Assembly: GCF_900182735.1 (NCBI RefSeq)
Contig: NZ_FXTU01000011.1
Location: 5,075 to 69,074, forward strand
Length of the DNA stretch: 64,000 nucleotides
Reading direction: 5' to 3'
Source: Laceyella tengchongensis
GTDB lineage: Bacteria > Bacillota > Bacilli > Thermoactinomycetales > Thermoactinomycetaceae
Both the position numbers and the translations under genes were made by a program. This document shows positions 53,532-61,381 of this stretch, in pieces (the first letter of the stretch is position 1; each line of letters opens with the position of its first letter). The notes beneath the pieces were generated by a model. That model had not been told where the DNA came from. It was given only the letters and a program-made list of their open reading frames with translations, and made no database searches.

Positions 53532-54539
53532 ATGCGTTCGATTGAAGCGCGTGGCCTGACAAAAGAATTCAAGGTGTATCAAAGCCGCCCGGGGCTCAAA
53601 GGTGCGTTTCGCGATCTGCTGAACAGGCAATATCGCACCATTCGCGCGGTAGATGCCATTGATTTGACGATTGAACAAGGTGAGATGGTAGCCTACATCG
53701 GTGAAAACGGAGCCGGAAAGTCGACAACGATCAAGATGTTGACCGGTATTTTGCAACCGACGGCCGGTGAATTGAAAGTGAATGGTTTCGATCCGCACCG
53801 GGAGCGGGAGAAGTTTGTCAAGACGATCGGCGTGGTTTTCGGGCAACGGAGCCAGTTGTGGTGGGACATTGCTGTGCAAGAATCTTTTCGGCTGTTGAAA
53901 CAAGTGTACCAAGTGCCTGACGCCGACTATAAACAACGGCTGGACCGGATGATCGAGGTGTTGGACATCGGTGAGCTTTTGGATCAGCCGGTGCGCAAAC
54001 TAAGCCTTGGGCAACGGATGCGGTGTGAATTGGTCGCGGCGCTGATCCACCAACCGAAGTTGTTGTTTTTGGACGAACCGACGATTGGGTTGGATGTGCT
54101 GGTGAAAGAGAACATCCGCGTTTTTTTGCGGGAGATCAACCGCGAATTTGGTACGACTGTACTGTTGACGACACATGACATCTCCGACATTGAAGCTCTT
54201 TGTTCCCGTGTGGTGATGCTAGATCAGGGCAAAGTGATTTATGACGGCGGTTTGCAAGAGCTTCGCCGCAATTGGGTCAAAGGGAAAAAAGTGCACTTCG
54301 AATTGGCGCGGGAAGTGGACATGAGCGAGCTGGAAGCGAGAACGGCAGGCATGCCGCTTCGCTGGGAGCGAAAAGGGGAGCGGCAAGTCGTCTTGCATTT
54401 GGAACAACCTGATTTGGCTGTCTCCGACGTGTTGGCGCAAATCGTTCAGCATGTGCATATTGTCGAGATGCAGATTGAAGAAGTGTCGACGGAAGAGATT
54501 GTGCGCAAGATTTACCAGGAGGGGATGACGCTTGCTTAA
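53532..54539 (+). CDS. ABC-2 type exporter ATPase
   Basis: This 335-residue ATPase belongs to the DrrA/NatA-like group. It has Walker A YIGENGAGKSTTIKML near residue 56, LSLGQRMRCELVAALIHQP (signature variant LSLGQ), Walker B KLLFLDEPTIGLDV, switch His LTTHDISDIEAL and an accessory C-terminal domain. GGAGTGGGAGG precedes ATG 53532; the frame opens at 53433 over the leader hairpins. It overlaps the first permease by 8 bases. Confidence 0.92.
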   Translation: MRSIEARGLTKEFKVYQSRPGLKGAFRDLLNRQYRTIRAVDAIDLTIEQGEMVAYIGENGAGKSTTIKMLTGILQPTAGELKVNGFDPHREREKFVKTIGVVFGQRSQLWWDIAVQESFRLLKQVYQVPDADYKQRLDRMIEVLDIGELLDQPVRKLSLGQRMRCELVAALIHQPKLLFLDEPTIGLDVLVKENIRVFLREINREFGTTVLLTTHDISDIEALCSRVVMLDQGKVIYDGGLQELRRNWVKGKKVHFELAREVDMSELEARTAGMPLRWERKGERQVVLHLEQPDLAVSDVLAQIVQHVHIVEMQIEEVSTEEIVRKIYQEGMTLA

Positions 54540-55326
54540 AATGTATTTGGAAGTCATCCGCATCCGGTTTCTGATGATGTTGGCTTATCGTGTGAACTAT
54601 TACAGTGGGATTGTGATTTACAGCATCAATATCGGCGTCTATTATTTCCTGTGGATGTCTATTTACGGGGATAAGCCCTCGTTGCAGGGCCTGACCGCGG
54701 TGCAAATGGCTACCTATATCGCCGTCTCTTGGATGGCGCGGGCTTTTTACTTTAACAACTTGGATCGGGAGATTGCGCAAGAAATTCGGGACGGCACGGT
54801 GGCGATCCAATTGATCCGCCCATACCACTATTTGATTGTTAAAGCATTTCAAGGATTGGGGGAAGGCGTGTTCCGTCTGCTACTGTTCAGCGTGCCGGGC
54901 ATGCTGGTGGTGTCGCTTGTGTTTCCGTTGGATCTTCCCGGATTATCGTGGGATTGGTTGAAGTTTGCCTGTAGCTTGTTCCTTGGTTTTATCATCAATG
55001 TGGAAGTGAACTTGCTGACAGGGGTGCTGGCCTTTTTTATTTTGAACAATGAAGGAATGATTTGGGCCAAACGCATGATTGTGGATCTTTTGTCCGGATT
55101 GACGATCCCGATCTCCTTCTTCCCGGGATGGGCGCAGGCGGTGCTCAGCTACCTGCCCTTCCAGGCGATCAGCTATCTGCCTAGCATGGTGCTCGTTAAA
55201 GGCCTCTCGGGGGATGCGTTTTGGCATGCGCTCTCGGTGCAGGCGGCTTGGTGCGTCCTGTTGGCAATCCCCGTGCAACTCATTTGGCTGAGAGCGCGCA
55301 AAACCTTGATTGTGCAGGGGGGCTAA
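54532..55326 (+). CDS. ABC-2 type permease, subunit 1
   Basis: This 264-residue membrane protein has six helices and the DUF990-type pattern found in paired ABC-2 permeases: YYSGIVIYSINIGVYYFLWMSIYG near the N-terminus and ISFFPGWAQAVLSYLPFQAISYLPSMVLVKG near the C-terminus. TTG 54532 has GGAGGGG about 8 bases upstream and overlaps the ATPase stop. It forms a heterodimer with the next permease; the cargo is unknown. Confidence 0.88.
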   Translation: MLKMYLEVIRIRFLMMLAYRVNYYSGIVIYSINIGVYYFLWMSIYGDKPSLQGLTAVQMATYIAVSWMARAFYFNNLDREIAQEIRDGTVAIQLIRPYHYLIVKAFQGLGEGVFRLLLFSVPGMLVVSLVFPLDLPGLSWDWLKFACSLFLGFIINVEVNLLTGVLAFFILNNEGMIWAKRMIVDLLSGLTIPISFFPGWAQAVLSYLPFQAISYLPSMVLVKGLSGDAFWHALSVQAAWCVLLAIPVQLIWLRARKTLIVQGG

Positions 55327-55327
55327 T

Positions 55328-56113
55328 ATGTTTCATCTTCGATTGTTAGTCGAGTATTTCAAACAATATATGAAGACCCGCATGTCTTATCGCGGTGATT
55401 TTTTGGTTCAATTTATTAGCAATTTTTTTCACCAAGGACTTAATCTGGTTTTCATCCTGGTCGTGTTCCAACATACCCCGAGTTTGAAGGGGTGGAGCCA
55501 AGCTGAAGTGATTTTCATCTATGGGTATTTTCTAATCCCATGGGCGATCTTTTCTTCCTTTTTAAATCTGTGGAGTTTTAATGATCGTTATATCATCAAA
55601 GGAGAATTGGATCGGGTGTTGACGAGGCCGGTGCACAGCTTAGTGCAGGTCATCATGGAGACGATGGCTCCCGAATCCCTGATCGGGGTGTTGACGGGAG
55701 GCATCGTGATGGGCGTGGCCGGGTGGCATCTGGATCTGGACTGGACTTGGTATGATCCGCTGTTGTTCGTTGTATTCACGCTGGGGGGTGTGCTGATCTA
55801 CGCAGGCATCTTCATCGCGCTGACCAGCATCAGCTTGTACACCGATTCCAAATCGGATATTCAACCGATTATGTTTAATATCAGTAACTACGGTCGCTAT
55901 CCGACCAATATTTATCATAAAATAATTCAGTTCACATTGACTTGGATTTTGCCGTTTGCATTTGTCGGGTTTTATCCGGCCAGCTATCTGCTGGATCACG
56001 GTGAATGGAAGATATATGCCTTGCTCACCCCGGTGGTGGGGGCCGCCTATTTGGCTTTCGGTGTCTTTTGCTGGAACCGCGGCATCAAGCACTACCGGGG
56101 AGCAGGGAATTAA
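55328..56113 (+). CDS. ABC-2 type permease, subunit 2
   Basis: This 261-residue partner of the preceding permease has six helices, with NLWSFNDRYIIKGELDRVLTRPVHSLVQVIME and FALVGFYPAS-like FAFVGFYPASYLLDHGEWK typical of the family. ATG 55328 immediately follows the upstream stop; the open frame from 55310 overlaps the first permease. It converges with the crcB genes with only four bases between stops and no visible terminator. Confidence 0.88.
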   Translation: MFHLRLLVEYFKQYMKTRMSYRGDFLVQFISNFFHQGLNLVFILVVFQHTPSLKGWSQAEVIFIYGYFLIPWAIFSSFLNLWSFNDRYIIKGELDRVLTRPVHSLVQVIMETMAPESLIGVLTGGIVMGVAGWHLDLDWTWYDPLLFVVFTLGGVLIYAGIFIALTSISLYTDSKSDIQPIMFNISNYGRYPTNIYHKIIQFTLTWILPFAFVGFYPASYLLDHGEWKIYALLTPVVGAAYLAFGVFCWNRGIKHYRGAGN

Positions 56114-56117
56114 GGCA

Positions 56118-56489
56118 TCACATCATTTTATAGCCTGTCCAACAAGCCAACAGACCGATTGTGCCGCTGAACAAGAGATACAGCATGGCGGCTAATCGGT
56201 TTTTTGTTTGCCATAACTCCAACCATTCTACAGTGAACGTGGAGAAAGTGGTAAATCCGCCGAGAAAACCAGTGGTGAACGGATGGCTGTGCGCCAAGGC
56301 TGAGGCGAGTGATTCAGCGCCGGCAGAGCCGAGGGCGAGTCCGAGCGCGAAACAGCCGCTCACATTGATCAAAAACGTAGCCCAGGGGAAAGAGTATCGC
56401 GAACAGTGGGCTTTGATCCACTTTCCGACAAGATGGCGGGCGACGGCGCCCAAACTGCCGCACAATCCGATGAATATTGTGGTCATCAT
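56118..56489 (-). CDS. crcB: Fluoride channel CrcB/Fluc, copy 1
   Basis: CrcB exports toxic fluoride. This 123-residue protein has four membrane helices and the family motifs GSLGAVARHLVGKWI, FPWATFLINVSGCFALGL and TTGFLGGFTTFSTFTVEWLEL. ATG 56489 follows AAAGGGA by 8 bases and overlaps the stop of copy 2. Paired unequal CrcB proteins form heterodimeric channels in many Firmicutes. Confidence 0.93.
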   Translation of the reverse strand: MMTTIFIGLCGSLGAVARHLVGKWIKAHCSRYSFPWATFLINVSGCFALGLALGSAGAESLASALAHSHPFTTGFLGGFTTFSTFTVEWLELWQTKNRLAAMLYLLFSGTIGLLACWTGYKMM

Positions 56490-56839
56490 GCATTTCGTCC
56501 CTTTCCGATCTGCGCCCCCAACCACGCGCATCCAAGTCCGCCGATGAGAGAGAGACTGCCATATCCGAAAGCAGCCGGGGAGGGAAGGCTCAACCATTCC
56601 GCGCAAAAGGTGGAAAACGTGGTGAATGAGCCGATCAGTCCGGTCGCCAATCCAAGCCGAATCCGAGGATGGAGGGGAAAGCCCCGTGCATAGGTGATTA
56701 AAGCGAGACAAAACGATCCGATCAGATTCACAGCCAATGTGCCCCATGGGAAATGAGCTGCGGGAATCCATTTGGACGCGGCGAAGCGCAAAGTGGTGCC
56801 GACAAAGCCGCCAATGGCCACTGCGATGATGTCGCGCAT
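56486..56839 (-). CDS. crcB: Fluoride channel CrcB/Fluc, copy 2
   Basis: This is the upstream member of the CrcB pair, 117 residues with four helices: GGFVGTTLRFAASKWI, FPWGTLAVNLIGSFCLALI and ATGLIGSFTTFSTFCAEWL. AAGGAGGAACTACC precedes ATG 56839; a longer frame to 56899 has no ribosome site. It overlaps copy 1 by four bases. The short upstream space shows no fluoride riboswitch. Confidence 0.93.
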   Translation of the reverse strand: MRDIIAVAIGGFVGTTLRFAASKWIPAAHFPWGTLAVNLIGSFCLALITYARGFPLHPRIRLGLATGLIGSFTTFSTFCAEWLSLPSPAAFGYGSLSLIGGLGCAWLGAQIGKGRNA

Positions 56840-56895
56840 GGTAGTTCCTCCTTCACAAATCCATGCCTTTAGCATAGGGAATAGGGAGGAGCAAA

Positions 56896-57225
56896 TCAAT
56901 CCCCAGGCGGGGCTGTGTCCTCGGTGTCATCATCGTCACCGCCGATGTGGGTGTTTCCCTGCTGTTTGACGACCTGTTCGATGATTTCACCGACACCATT
57001 TTCTTCGCCTGTTGCGGTCAGGCCGATATTCAAGGTGCCGCTCAATGTTTCCACATGCAATTCATGGATTTTGTATTCGATTTTATCGATGTGAAGGGGC
57101 TTCAGCTGTTTTACCTGCTGTTGCAACGCTTCGTTTTCATTTACCAGCATTTGCAATTTATTTTCCAGCGAGTAGATCCGTTCCCAAAGTATGCGCAGGA
57201 TGTGGTCGGGGTCGTATCCATGCAA
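56896..57225 (-). CDS. GerPC-like spore protein
   Basis: This 109-residue protein begins with a short coiled coil (RILWERIYSLENKLQMLVNENEALQQQVKQL, about 10-42). KIEYKIHELHVETLSGTLNIGLTATGEENGVGEIIEQV follows, resembling the C-terminal half of GerPC, a coat protein that lets germinants reach their receptors. An acidic tail ends the protein. GAGGAGGGACC precedes TTG 57225; the frame runs up to 57471 without support. It diverges from the Hsp20 operon. Confidence 0.7.
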   Translation of the reverse strand: MHGYDPDHILRILWERIYSLENKLQMLVNENEALQQQVKQLKPLHIDKIEYKIHELHVETLSGTLNIGLTATGEENGVGEIIEQVVKQQGNTHIGGDDDDTEDTAPPGD

Positions 57226-57295
57226 CCGGGGTCCCTCCTCTGTCGTCTTGTTAAAGTATATGGAGGCTGTACACCGGTTCATGCAACCTTTTGTG

Positions 57296-57323
57296 ACAAG
57301 TGGGGGACGCAATGCATAAAATA
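57296..57323 (+). promoter_or_regulatory. Candidate sigma-K promoter
   Basis: AC at 57296-57297 and CATAAAATA at 57315-57323, separated by 17 bases, match the sigma-K consensus (AC, 16-17, CATANNNTA). The site is 50 bases ahead of the Hsp20 start. It would place this operon in the late mother cell, consistent with coat proteins. Confidence 0.5.
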
Positions 57324-57373
57324 TGGGCAACTGCGGACGCAAAAGCCAGGCGGGAGCAAAGGGGGAGCTTGCG

Positions 57374-57799
57374 ATGATAAGCCAACTTTCCAATAAAGGA
57401 TGGAACCAATTGGCGCGCCAATTTTTGGGGGATGACTTCTTTGAAGATATCCTTTCGGCGGCGGAGCGCAAAGGGCCGGCAGCGGATGTGTATCATGGGA
57501 AAAACGAAGTGATTGTCGTTGTTGATTTGCCGGGAATGGATAATATTCAGTCATTGGAAATGAAGGTGGAGAACGATACCTTGTGGCTGTCTGGACGCTT
57601 TTCAATCCCTTACAACGGATATCGCATGACGCTGGCGGAACGGAGCCGGGGTGAATTTCAAAAATGCATTCCCTTAGGAGCCCCCGTGTCCAAAAACTAC
57701 ACCAGTGCACGCTACCGCAGGGGGGTTTTGGAAATCCGCTTTAACAAACTCCCCAGCAAGCGAGGAGCTTCCAAACTGAGAATCAAGGAGACGTCCTAA
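57374..57799 (+). CDS. Hsp20/alpha-crystallin-like, probably spore coat protein
   Basis: This 141-residue protein has an alpha-crystallin domain from about residue 38 to 140: AADVYHGKNEVIVVVDLPGM, NDTLWLSGRF, and the late YRRGVLEIRFNKLP in place of the usual GVL-x-I/V motif. Small heat-shock relatives CotM and CotP are coat proteins in B. subtilis. GGGGGAG precedes ATG 57374. The downstream neighbours are GerPA/PF-like peptides, which supports a spore role. Confidence 0.75.
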   Translation: MISQLSNKGWNQLARQFLGDDFFEDILSAAERKGPAADVYHGKNEVIVVVDLPGMDNIQSLEMKVENDTLWLSGRFSIPYNGYRMTLAERSRGEFQKCIPLGAPVSKNYTSARYRRGVLEIRFNKLPSKRGASKLRIKETS

Positions 57800-57830
57800 C
57801 ATGAGACCGGTGTAAAGGGGGGAAGCGCAC

Positions 57831-58043
57831 TTGGGCACCATCAACAACATTTTTAATGTGAAGATCAACAGCGTTTCCAGCGCGGCGACGATCAATTTCG
57901 GAAGCACCATCAACATTGGGCAAGAAGCGTTAACCAAGTCACTTGGGGGATCGTCACCCGTGGGTGATTTCCCGCGCAACATCGATTTGGAAAAGAACGT
58001 CTATCTCGATCCTGATTTCTTTGACGGGAGCGGTGGTGGTTAA
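57831..58043 (+). CDS. GerPA/GerPF-like small spore protein, copy 1
   Basis: This 70-residue protein begins MGTINNIFNVKINSVSSAATINFGSTINIGQEAL. Beta-rich repeats of this kind occur in GerPA/GerPF-type spore proteins, though the match is loose. It is paralogous to the next ORF. TTG 57831 follows AAAGGGGGG by about 7 bases. Its stop overlaps the next start. Confidence 0.6.
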   Translation: MGTINNIFNVKINSVSSAATINFGSTINIGQEALTKSLGGSSPVGDFPRNIDLEKNVYLDPDFFDGSGGG

Positions 58044-58255
58044 TGATTAACATCTGGATCAGGGCGATCAAAATTAATGCGGTGTATGATGCCGCTTCGC
58101 TCAATGTCGGTACCACTTTTAATCTGGTCAATAAGGCCGCCGGGGAGGAAGAGAAGGAGGAGGTACCGCAACCGTCCCAGCCCCCAACGGAGCCCAGCAC
58201 ACCACCACCCTTGCCTCCCGGACCTATCGGGCCAGGCCCCAGTAACCATGATTAA
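58043..58255 (+). CDS. GerPA/GerPF-like small spore protein, copy 2
   Basis: This 70-residue protein has an N-terminal half, WIRAIKINAVYDAASLNVGTTFNLVNKAA, that aligns with copy 1 (VKINSVSSAATINFGSTINIG). Its C-terminal half is a Pro-rich, probably disordered tail. The ATG overlaps the upstream stop in a TAATG arrangement. Duplication and tail replacement are inferred. Confidence 0.6.
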   Translation: MINIWIRAIKINAVYDAASLNVGTTFNLVNKAAGEEEKEEVPQPSQPPTEPSTPPPLPPGPIGPGPSNHD

Positions 58256-58366
58256 AACCGAACCGGGAAAAGGTGCATGGGAGGATGTCTCCTATCATCG
58301 CAAGAGTGGAAACGTCTATAATCGGAGTATAATGAAACGGAGAAGGCATGGCAGTAGGAGGATGGC

Positions 58367-59047
58367 ATGAGTAGAAACGTATTGTTGGTGGAAGACGAGG
58401 GGAACATCGCCCGTTTTCTCCAATTGGAGCTGGAATATGAGGGATATCGGGTAACCGTCGCGCTAACGGGCAGGAAGGCGTTGGAGTTGTGGGAAACGGG
58501 CCAGTGGGACATGTTGATATTGGATGTGATGTTGCCTGATTTAAGTGGCGTGGAGATTTGCCGCCGCATCCGCGGGCAAAGCCAGGTGCCCATCATCATG
58601 CTGACGGCGCGCGATGCGGTGCCTGACCGGGTGAGCGGTTTGGATGCTGGCGCGGATGATTATCTGACCAAACCGTTTGCCATTGAAGAGCTGTTGGCGC
58701 GCATGCGGGCGATTGAACGGCGGCAATCGCAATGGAGTCAACCGCTGACCAAGCTCACACTCGATCCGTTGGTTGTTCTGTTGGAAGAACGGACAGTGAC
58801 GGTGGCGGGAAAAGAGTTGAAATTGACGACGCGCGAGTTTGATCTGCTCGCCTACCTGATGCAAAACAAAAACCATGTGTTGACCCGGGAAATGATTCTT
58901 GACAAAGTGTGGGGGTATTCATACACGGGCGATACCAACGTGGTGGATGTTTACATCCGCTATTTGCGAGTGAAATTGGAGCAAATGGGATGCCAAAACA
59001 TCATCGAGACGGTCAGAGGGGTTGGCTATGTTATTCGCGAACATTAA
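58367..59047 (+). CDS. OmpR/PhoB-family response regulator
   Basis: This 226-residue regulator has a receiver domain with acidic residues VEDEGN near 9, the phospho-Asp in LILDVMLPDLSG near 52 and Lys in YLTKPFA near 101. A winged-helix DNA-binding domain follows from about 130 to 224 (LTTREFDLLAYLMQNKNHVLTREMILDKVWGY, VDVYIRYLRVKLE). AGGAGGATGGC precedes ATG 58367. It overlaps the kinase gene by 20 bases. Two TATAAT-like boxes lie at 58317 and 58328. Confidence 0.94.
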   Translation: MSRNVLLVEDEGNIARFLQLELEYEGYRVTVALTGRKALELWETGQWDMLILDVMLPDLSGVEICRRIRGQSQVPIIMLTARDAVPDRVSGLDAGADDYLTKPFAIEELLARMRAIERRQSQWSQPLTKLTLDPLVVLLEERTVTVAGKELKLTTREFDLLAYLMQNKNHVLTREMILDKVWGYSYTGDTNVVDVYIRYLRVKLEQMGCQNIIETVRGVGYVIREH

Positions 59048-60398
59048 AATGCCCATTCGTTGGCGTTTGTCGTTGCTGTTGACAGTGGGCTTAATCGGCA
59101 TCCTCGTTTTGTTTCATATTTTCGTGTACTTTGCTCTGAAAAATTGGCTGGTCCACACCGAAGAAACCGTTCTTAAGAGCAAACTGGCGTCGATCAAGCA
59201 GGTTCATGAACAGAAAGAACTATCGGAATTGCCCTATTCGGTTTGGTTGCCGTCGTTGATCGAACACGGTCAGGCAGTCAGGATCATTTTCGCCGGTAAA
59301 GCCGCCGGCGTTGTGGACAAGGGGATTCCTTCCGAAGTGTTTTTGCGGGAGGGACAAGCTGCTCCCCGGCGGAGCTTGGTGCAGGTGGGTTCAAAGAGTG
59401 TCCTTATTCTGACCACGCCGATTGAGCGGGATCGGGGACGCATCGAGCTGTACACCGACTTCTCCTTTGTCACCCAATATTTGCACATGGCCTTGGGCGT
59501 ATTGATCACAGCATCTGTGGCTTTGCTCTTGTTTGTCTTGGTCGGTGGGTACCTGACGGTCGCACTTGCGTTTCGTCCGGTGTCAAAGATCATCCAGTCC
59601 GTGCAGGCATTTGATCCGGGGCAGCCGGCACATCGCTTGGAAATAACGGCCACGGGGGATGAGATTGCGTTGTTGTCCACGGTATTTAACTCGCTGTTGG
59701 ATCGTATCTACACCAGCATGCAGAAGCAAAATGCCTTTGTCAGCGATGTATCGCATGAGTTGCGGACCCCGATCGCGGTCATCCGCGGATATGTAGGCTT
59801 GTTACGGCGGTGGGGGCTCAGCCGGCGGGAAGTGGCCGAAGAAGCGCTGGCGACGATGGATGAGGAACTGGAACGGGTGGAAAAGCTCACTGAGCGCTTG
59901 CTTCGGTTGGCCCGGTTTGAAGTGGATGAGCCGGCAAGCGAGTTGGAAGCGTTTGAGCTTACTACCGTCGTCTCTGAGCGGGTTAAGCGGTGGCGGCATG
60001 TACACCGCACCTTGACGATTGCATATGAGGAGCCTGAGCAACCGCTGGATGTGATCGGCTGGCGGGCCGACATGGAAGAATTGTTAGACATCTTGCTTGA
60101 TAACGCCGGAAAGTACACCGGAGACGGCGGCTTGATCACGGTTTCCTGCACCAGAGAGGGGCAATGGATCGAACTCATTGTGCAGGACACAGGGCAGGGA
60201 ATCGCGGCAGACGAGTTGCCCCGGGTGTTTGACCGCTTTTACCGGGCGAAAAGGCATGTCTCGCAAACCGGTAGTGGGTTGGGGTTGTCCATCGCGCAAA
60301 AGATTGTGGAGAGGGCACAAGGTACGATGGAAGTCCAAAGCCGGTTGGGATTGGGCACCAAGGTAATTGTTCGTTTGCCTGCACAACCAGGGGTATAA
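59028..60398 (+). CDS. Sensor histidine kinase
   Basis: This 456-residue membrane kinase has helices near residues 12-34 and 155-180 flanking an extracellular sensor of about 120 residues, then HAMP. The HisKA box SDVSHELRTPIAVIRGY lies near 245, and the ATPase has DILLDNAGKYT (N), VQDTGQGIAADELPRVFDRFYR (G1/F) and GSGLGLSIAQKIV (G2). ATG 59028 has AGAGGGG six bases upstream. It is the partner of the upstream regulator. The signal is unknown. Confidence 0.94.
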   Translation: MLFANIKMPIRWRLSLLLTVGLIGILVLFHIFVYFALKNWLVHTEETVLKSKLASIKQVHEQKELSELPYSVWLPSLIEHGQAVRIIFAGKAAGVVDKGIPSEVFLREGQAAPRRSLVQVGSKSVLILTTPIERDRGRIELYTDFSFVTQYLHMALGVLITASVALLLFVLVGGYLTVALAFRPVSKIIQSVQAFDPGQPAHRLEITATGDEIALLSTVFNSLLDRIYTSMQKQNAFVSDVSHELRTPIAVIRGYVGLLRRWGLSRREVAEEALATMDEELERVEKLTERLLRLARFEVDEPASELEAFELTTVVSERVKRWRHVHRTLTIAYEEPEQPLDVIGWRADMEELLDILLDNAGKYTGDGGLITVSCTREGQWIELIVQDTGQGIAADELPRVFDRFYRAKRHVSQTGSGLGLSIAQKIVERAQGTMEVQSRLGLGTKVIVRLPAQPGV

Positions 60399-60412
60399 TC
60401 ACTTCTCGTTTC

Positions 60413-60446
60413 TAATCTATTTTTAATCTGATTTTTATGATAATCT
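60413..60446 (+). promoter_or_regulatory. TAATCT repeats ahead of a small peptide gene
   Basis: TAATCT occurs at 60413-60418, 60424-60429 and 60441-60446. The first two are exactly 11 bases apart, one DNA turn, which is the usual layout of OmpR/PhoB-type regulator sites. The response regulator encoded just upstream is the natural candidate to bind here. A possible -10 (TAATAT) lies at 60481-60486. Confidence 0.45.
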
Positions 60447-60506
60447 CACTTAACCCTTCTATGATGAAAATACATCATTTTAATATGAATGAAAGGGTTG
60501 AGCGAG

Positions 60507-60617
60507 ATGAAAGTGATTGCCGAAATCCTGATCATGCTGTTAGTTGTGCCGGTTTGGGGGATTAAAGCGGTCTTCTCGCTCCAAAGTGTACAAGGGATTA
60601 TCAAGCATTTTCTTTGA
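60507..60617 (+). CDS. 36-residue hydrophobic peptide
   Basis: ATG 60507, nine bases after AAAGGG, opens a 36-codon frame, MKVIAEILIMLLVVPVWGIK, then AVFSLQSVQGIIKHFL, ending at TGA 60615-60617. It has one membrane segment and an amphipathic C-terminus. It lies between a two-component system and a strong terminator, behind TAATCT repeats. It may be a small membrane effector or feedback peptide of that system; this is inference. Confidence 0.6.
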   Translation: MKVIAEILIMLLVVPVWGIKAVFSLQSVQGIIKHFL

Positions 60618-60646
60618 TGAGCATTGCTTTATACGGATATAAAGAT

Positions 60647-60689
60647 AAAAGCGGGGAAGCTCCGAGTGACAGGAGTTTCCCCGCTTTTT
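60647..60689 (+). terminator. Terminator after the two-component/peptide region
   Basis: AAAAGCGGGGAAGCTCC (60647-60663) pairs with GGAGTTTCCCCGCTTTT (60672-60688) with one mismatch. Confidence 0.92.
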
Positions 60690-60838
60690 CATGTTGGTGG
60701 CCGGCGCCGGATAAGCCAGCGGAACCTGCTTCCCCCAACATATTTTCCAAAAACGAATGGATGTGACGCCGATTTTGGTTTTCCGGTGCGGAACATGGTA
60801 GAATGGGGTCAATCATAATGGATGGTGGAGGTGCCAAG

Positions 60839-61306
60839 ATGTTAAAGGTAGGAGAACCGGCGATTGATTTCACATTGGATGCAACCAATGGCCGAAAAGT
60901 ATCTTTATCTGAGTTTCGGGGTCAAAATGTGGTGCTTTTCTTTTATCCTAAAGATAACACCCCCGGCTGCACCATGGAGGCTTGCGAATTTCGCGATAAA
61001 CACGCCGCTTTTGCGGAGTTGGACACCGTTGTGTTGGGCATTAGCCGCGATTCGATCGCATCTCATGAGAAGTTCATTAAAAAACACGACTTGCCGTTTT
61101 TGTTGCTGAGCGATCCGGATGGGACGGTATGCACGGCGTATGACGTGTTGAAAGAGAAGAACATGTTCGGTAAAAAATCCATTGGTATTGTGCGGTCCAC
61201 GTTTGTCATCGATCGAGAAGGCAAGCTGGCCAAAGTGGATTACAAGGTGAAAGTTGCCGGCCATGTGGAAGAAGTGTTGAATTTTGTCCGTGAACAGTTG
61301 AAGTAA
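60839..61306 (+). CDS. bcp: Thioredoxin-dependent thiol peroxidase (Bcp/PrxQ)
   Basis: This peroxiredoxin reduces hydroperoxides. The 155-residue protein has FFYPKDNTPGCTMEACEFRD near residue 40, with the peroxidatic Cys and the resolving Cys five positions later (C-x4-C), as in alpha-type PrxQ. GVSRD-like GISRDSIASHEKF and VRSTFVIDREGKL follow. GGAGGTGCCAAG precedes ATG 60839; the frame opens at 60803. Confidence 0.93.
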   Translation: MLKVGEPAIDFTLDATNGRKVSLSEFRGQNVVLFFYPKDNTPGCTMEACEFRDKHAAFAELDTVVLGISRDSIASHEKFIKKHDLPFLLLSDPDGTVCTAYDVLKEKNMFGKKSIGIVRSTFVIDREGKLAKVDYKVKVAGHVEEVLNFVREQLK

Positions 61307-61322
61307 TTGATTCTTGTTGCCG

Positions 61323-61352
61323 GCGGTTTTCCTAGATGGGAAAACCGCTTCT
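61323..61352 (+). terminator. Terminator after bcp
   Basis: GCGGTTTTCC (61323-61332) pairs perfectly with GGAAAACCGC (61339-61348); the T-run after it is short. Confidence 0.7.
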
Positions 61353-61381
61353 GATTTCACCACGATAGAAAGGTGAGTGGG

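Noticed and set aside
56840..56895. Fluoride riboswitch upstream of the crcB pair
   Set aside because: The space is only about 56 bases and lacks the conserved GGCGATGG and pseudoknot sequences.
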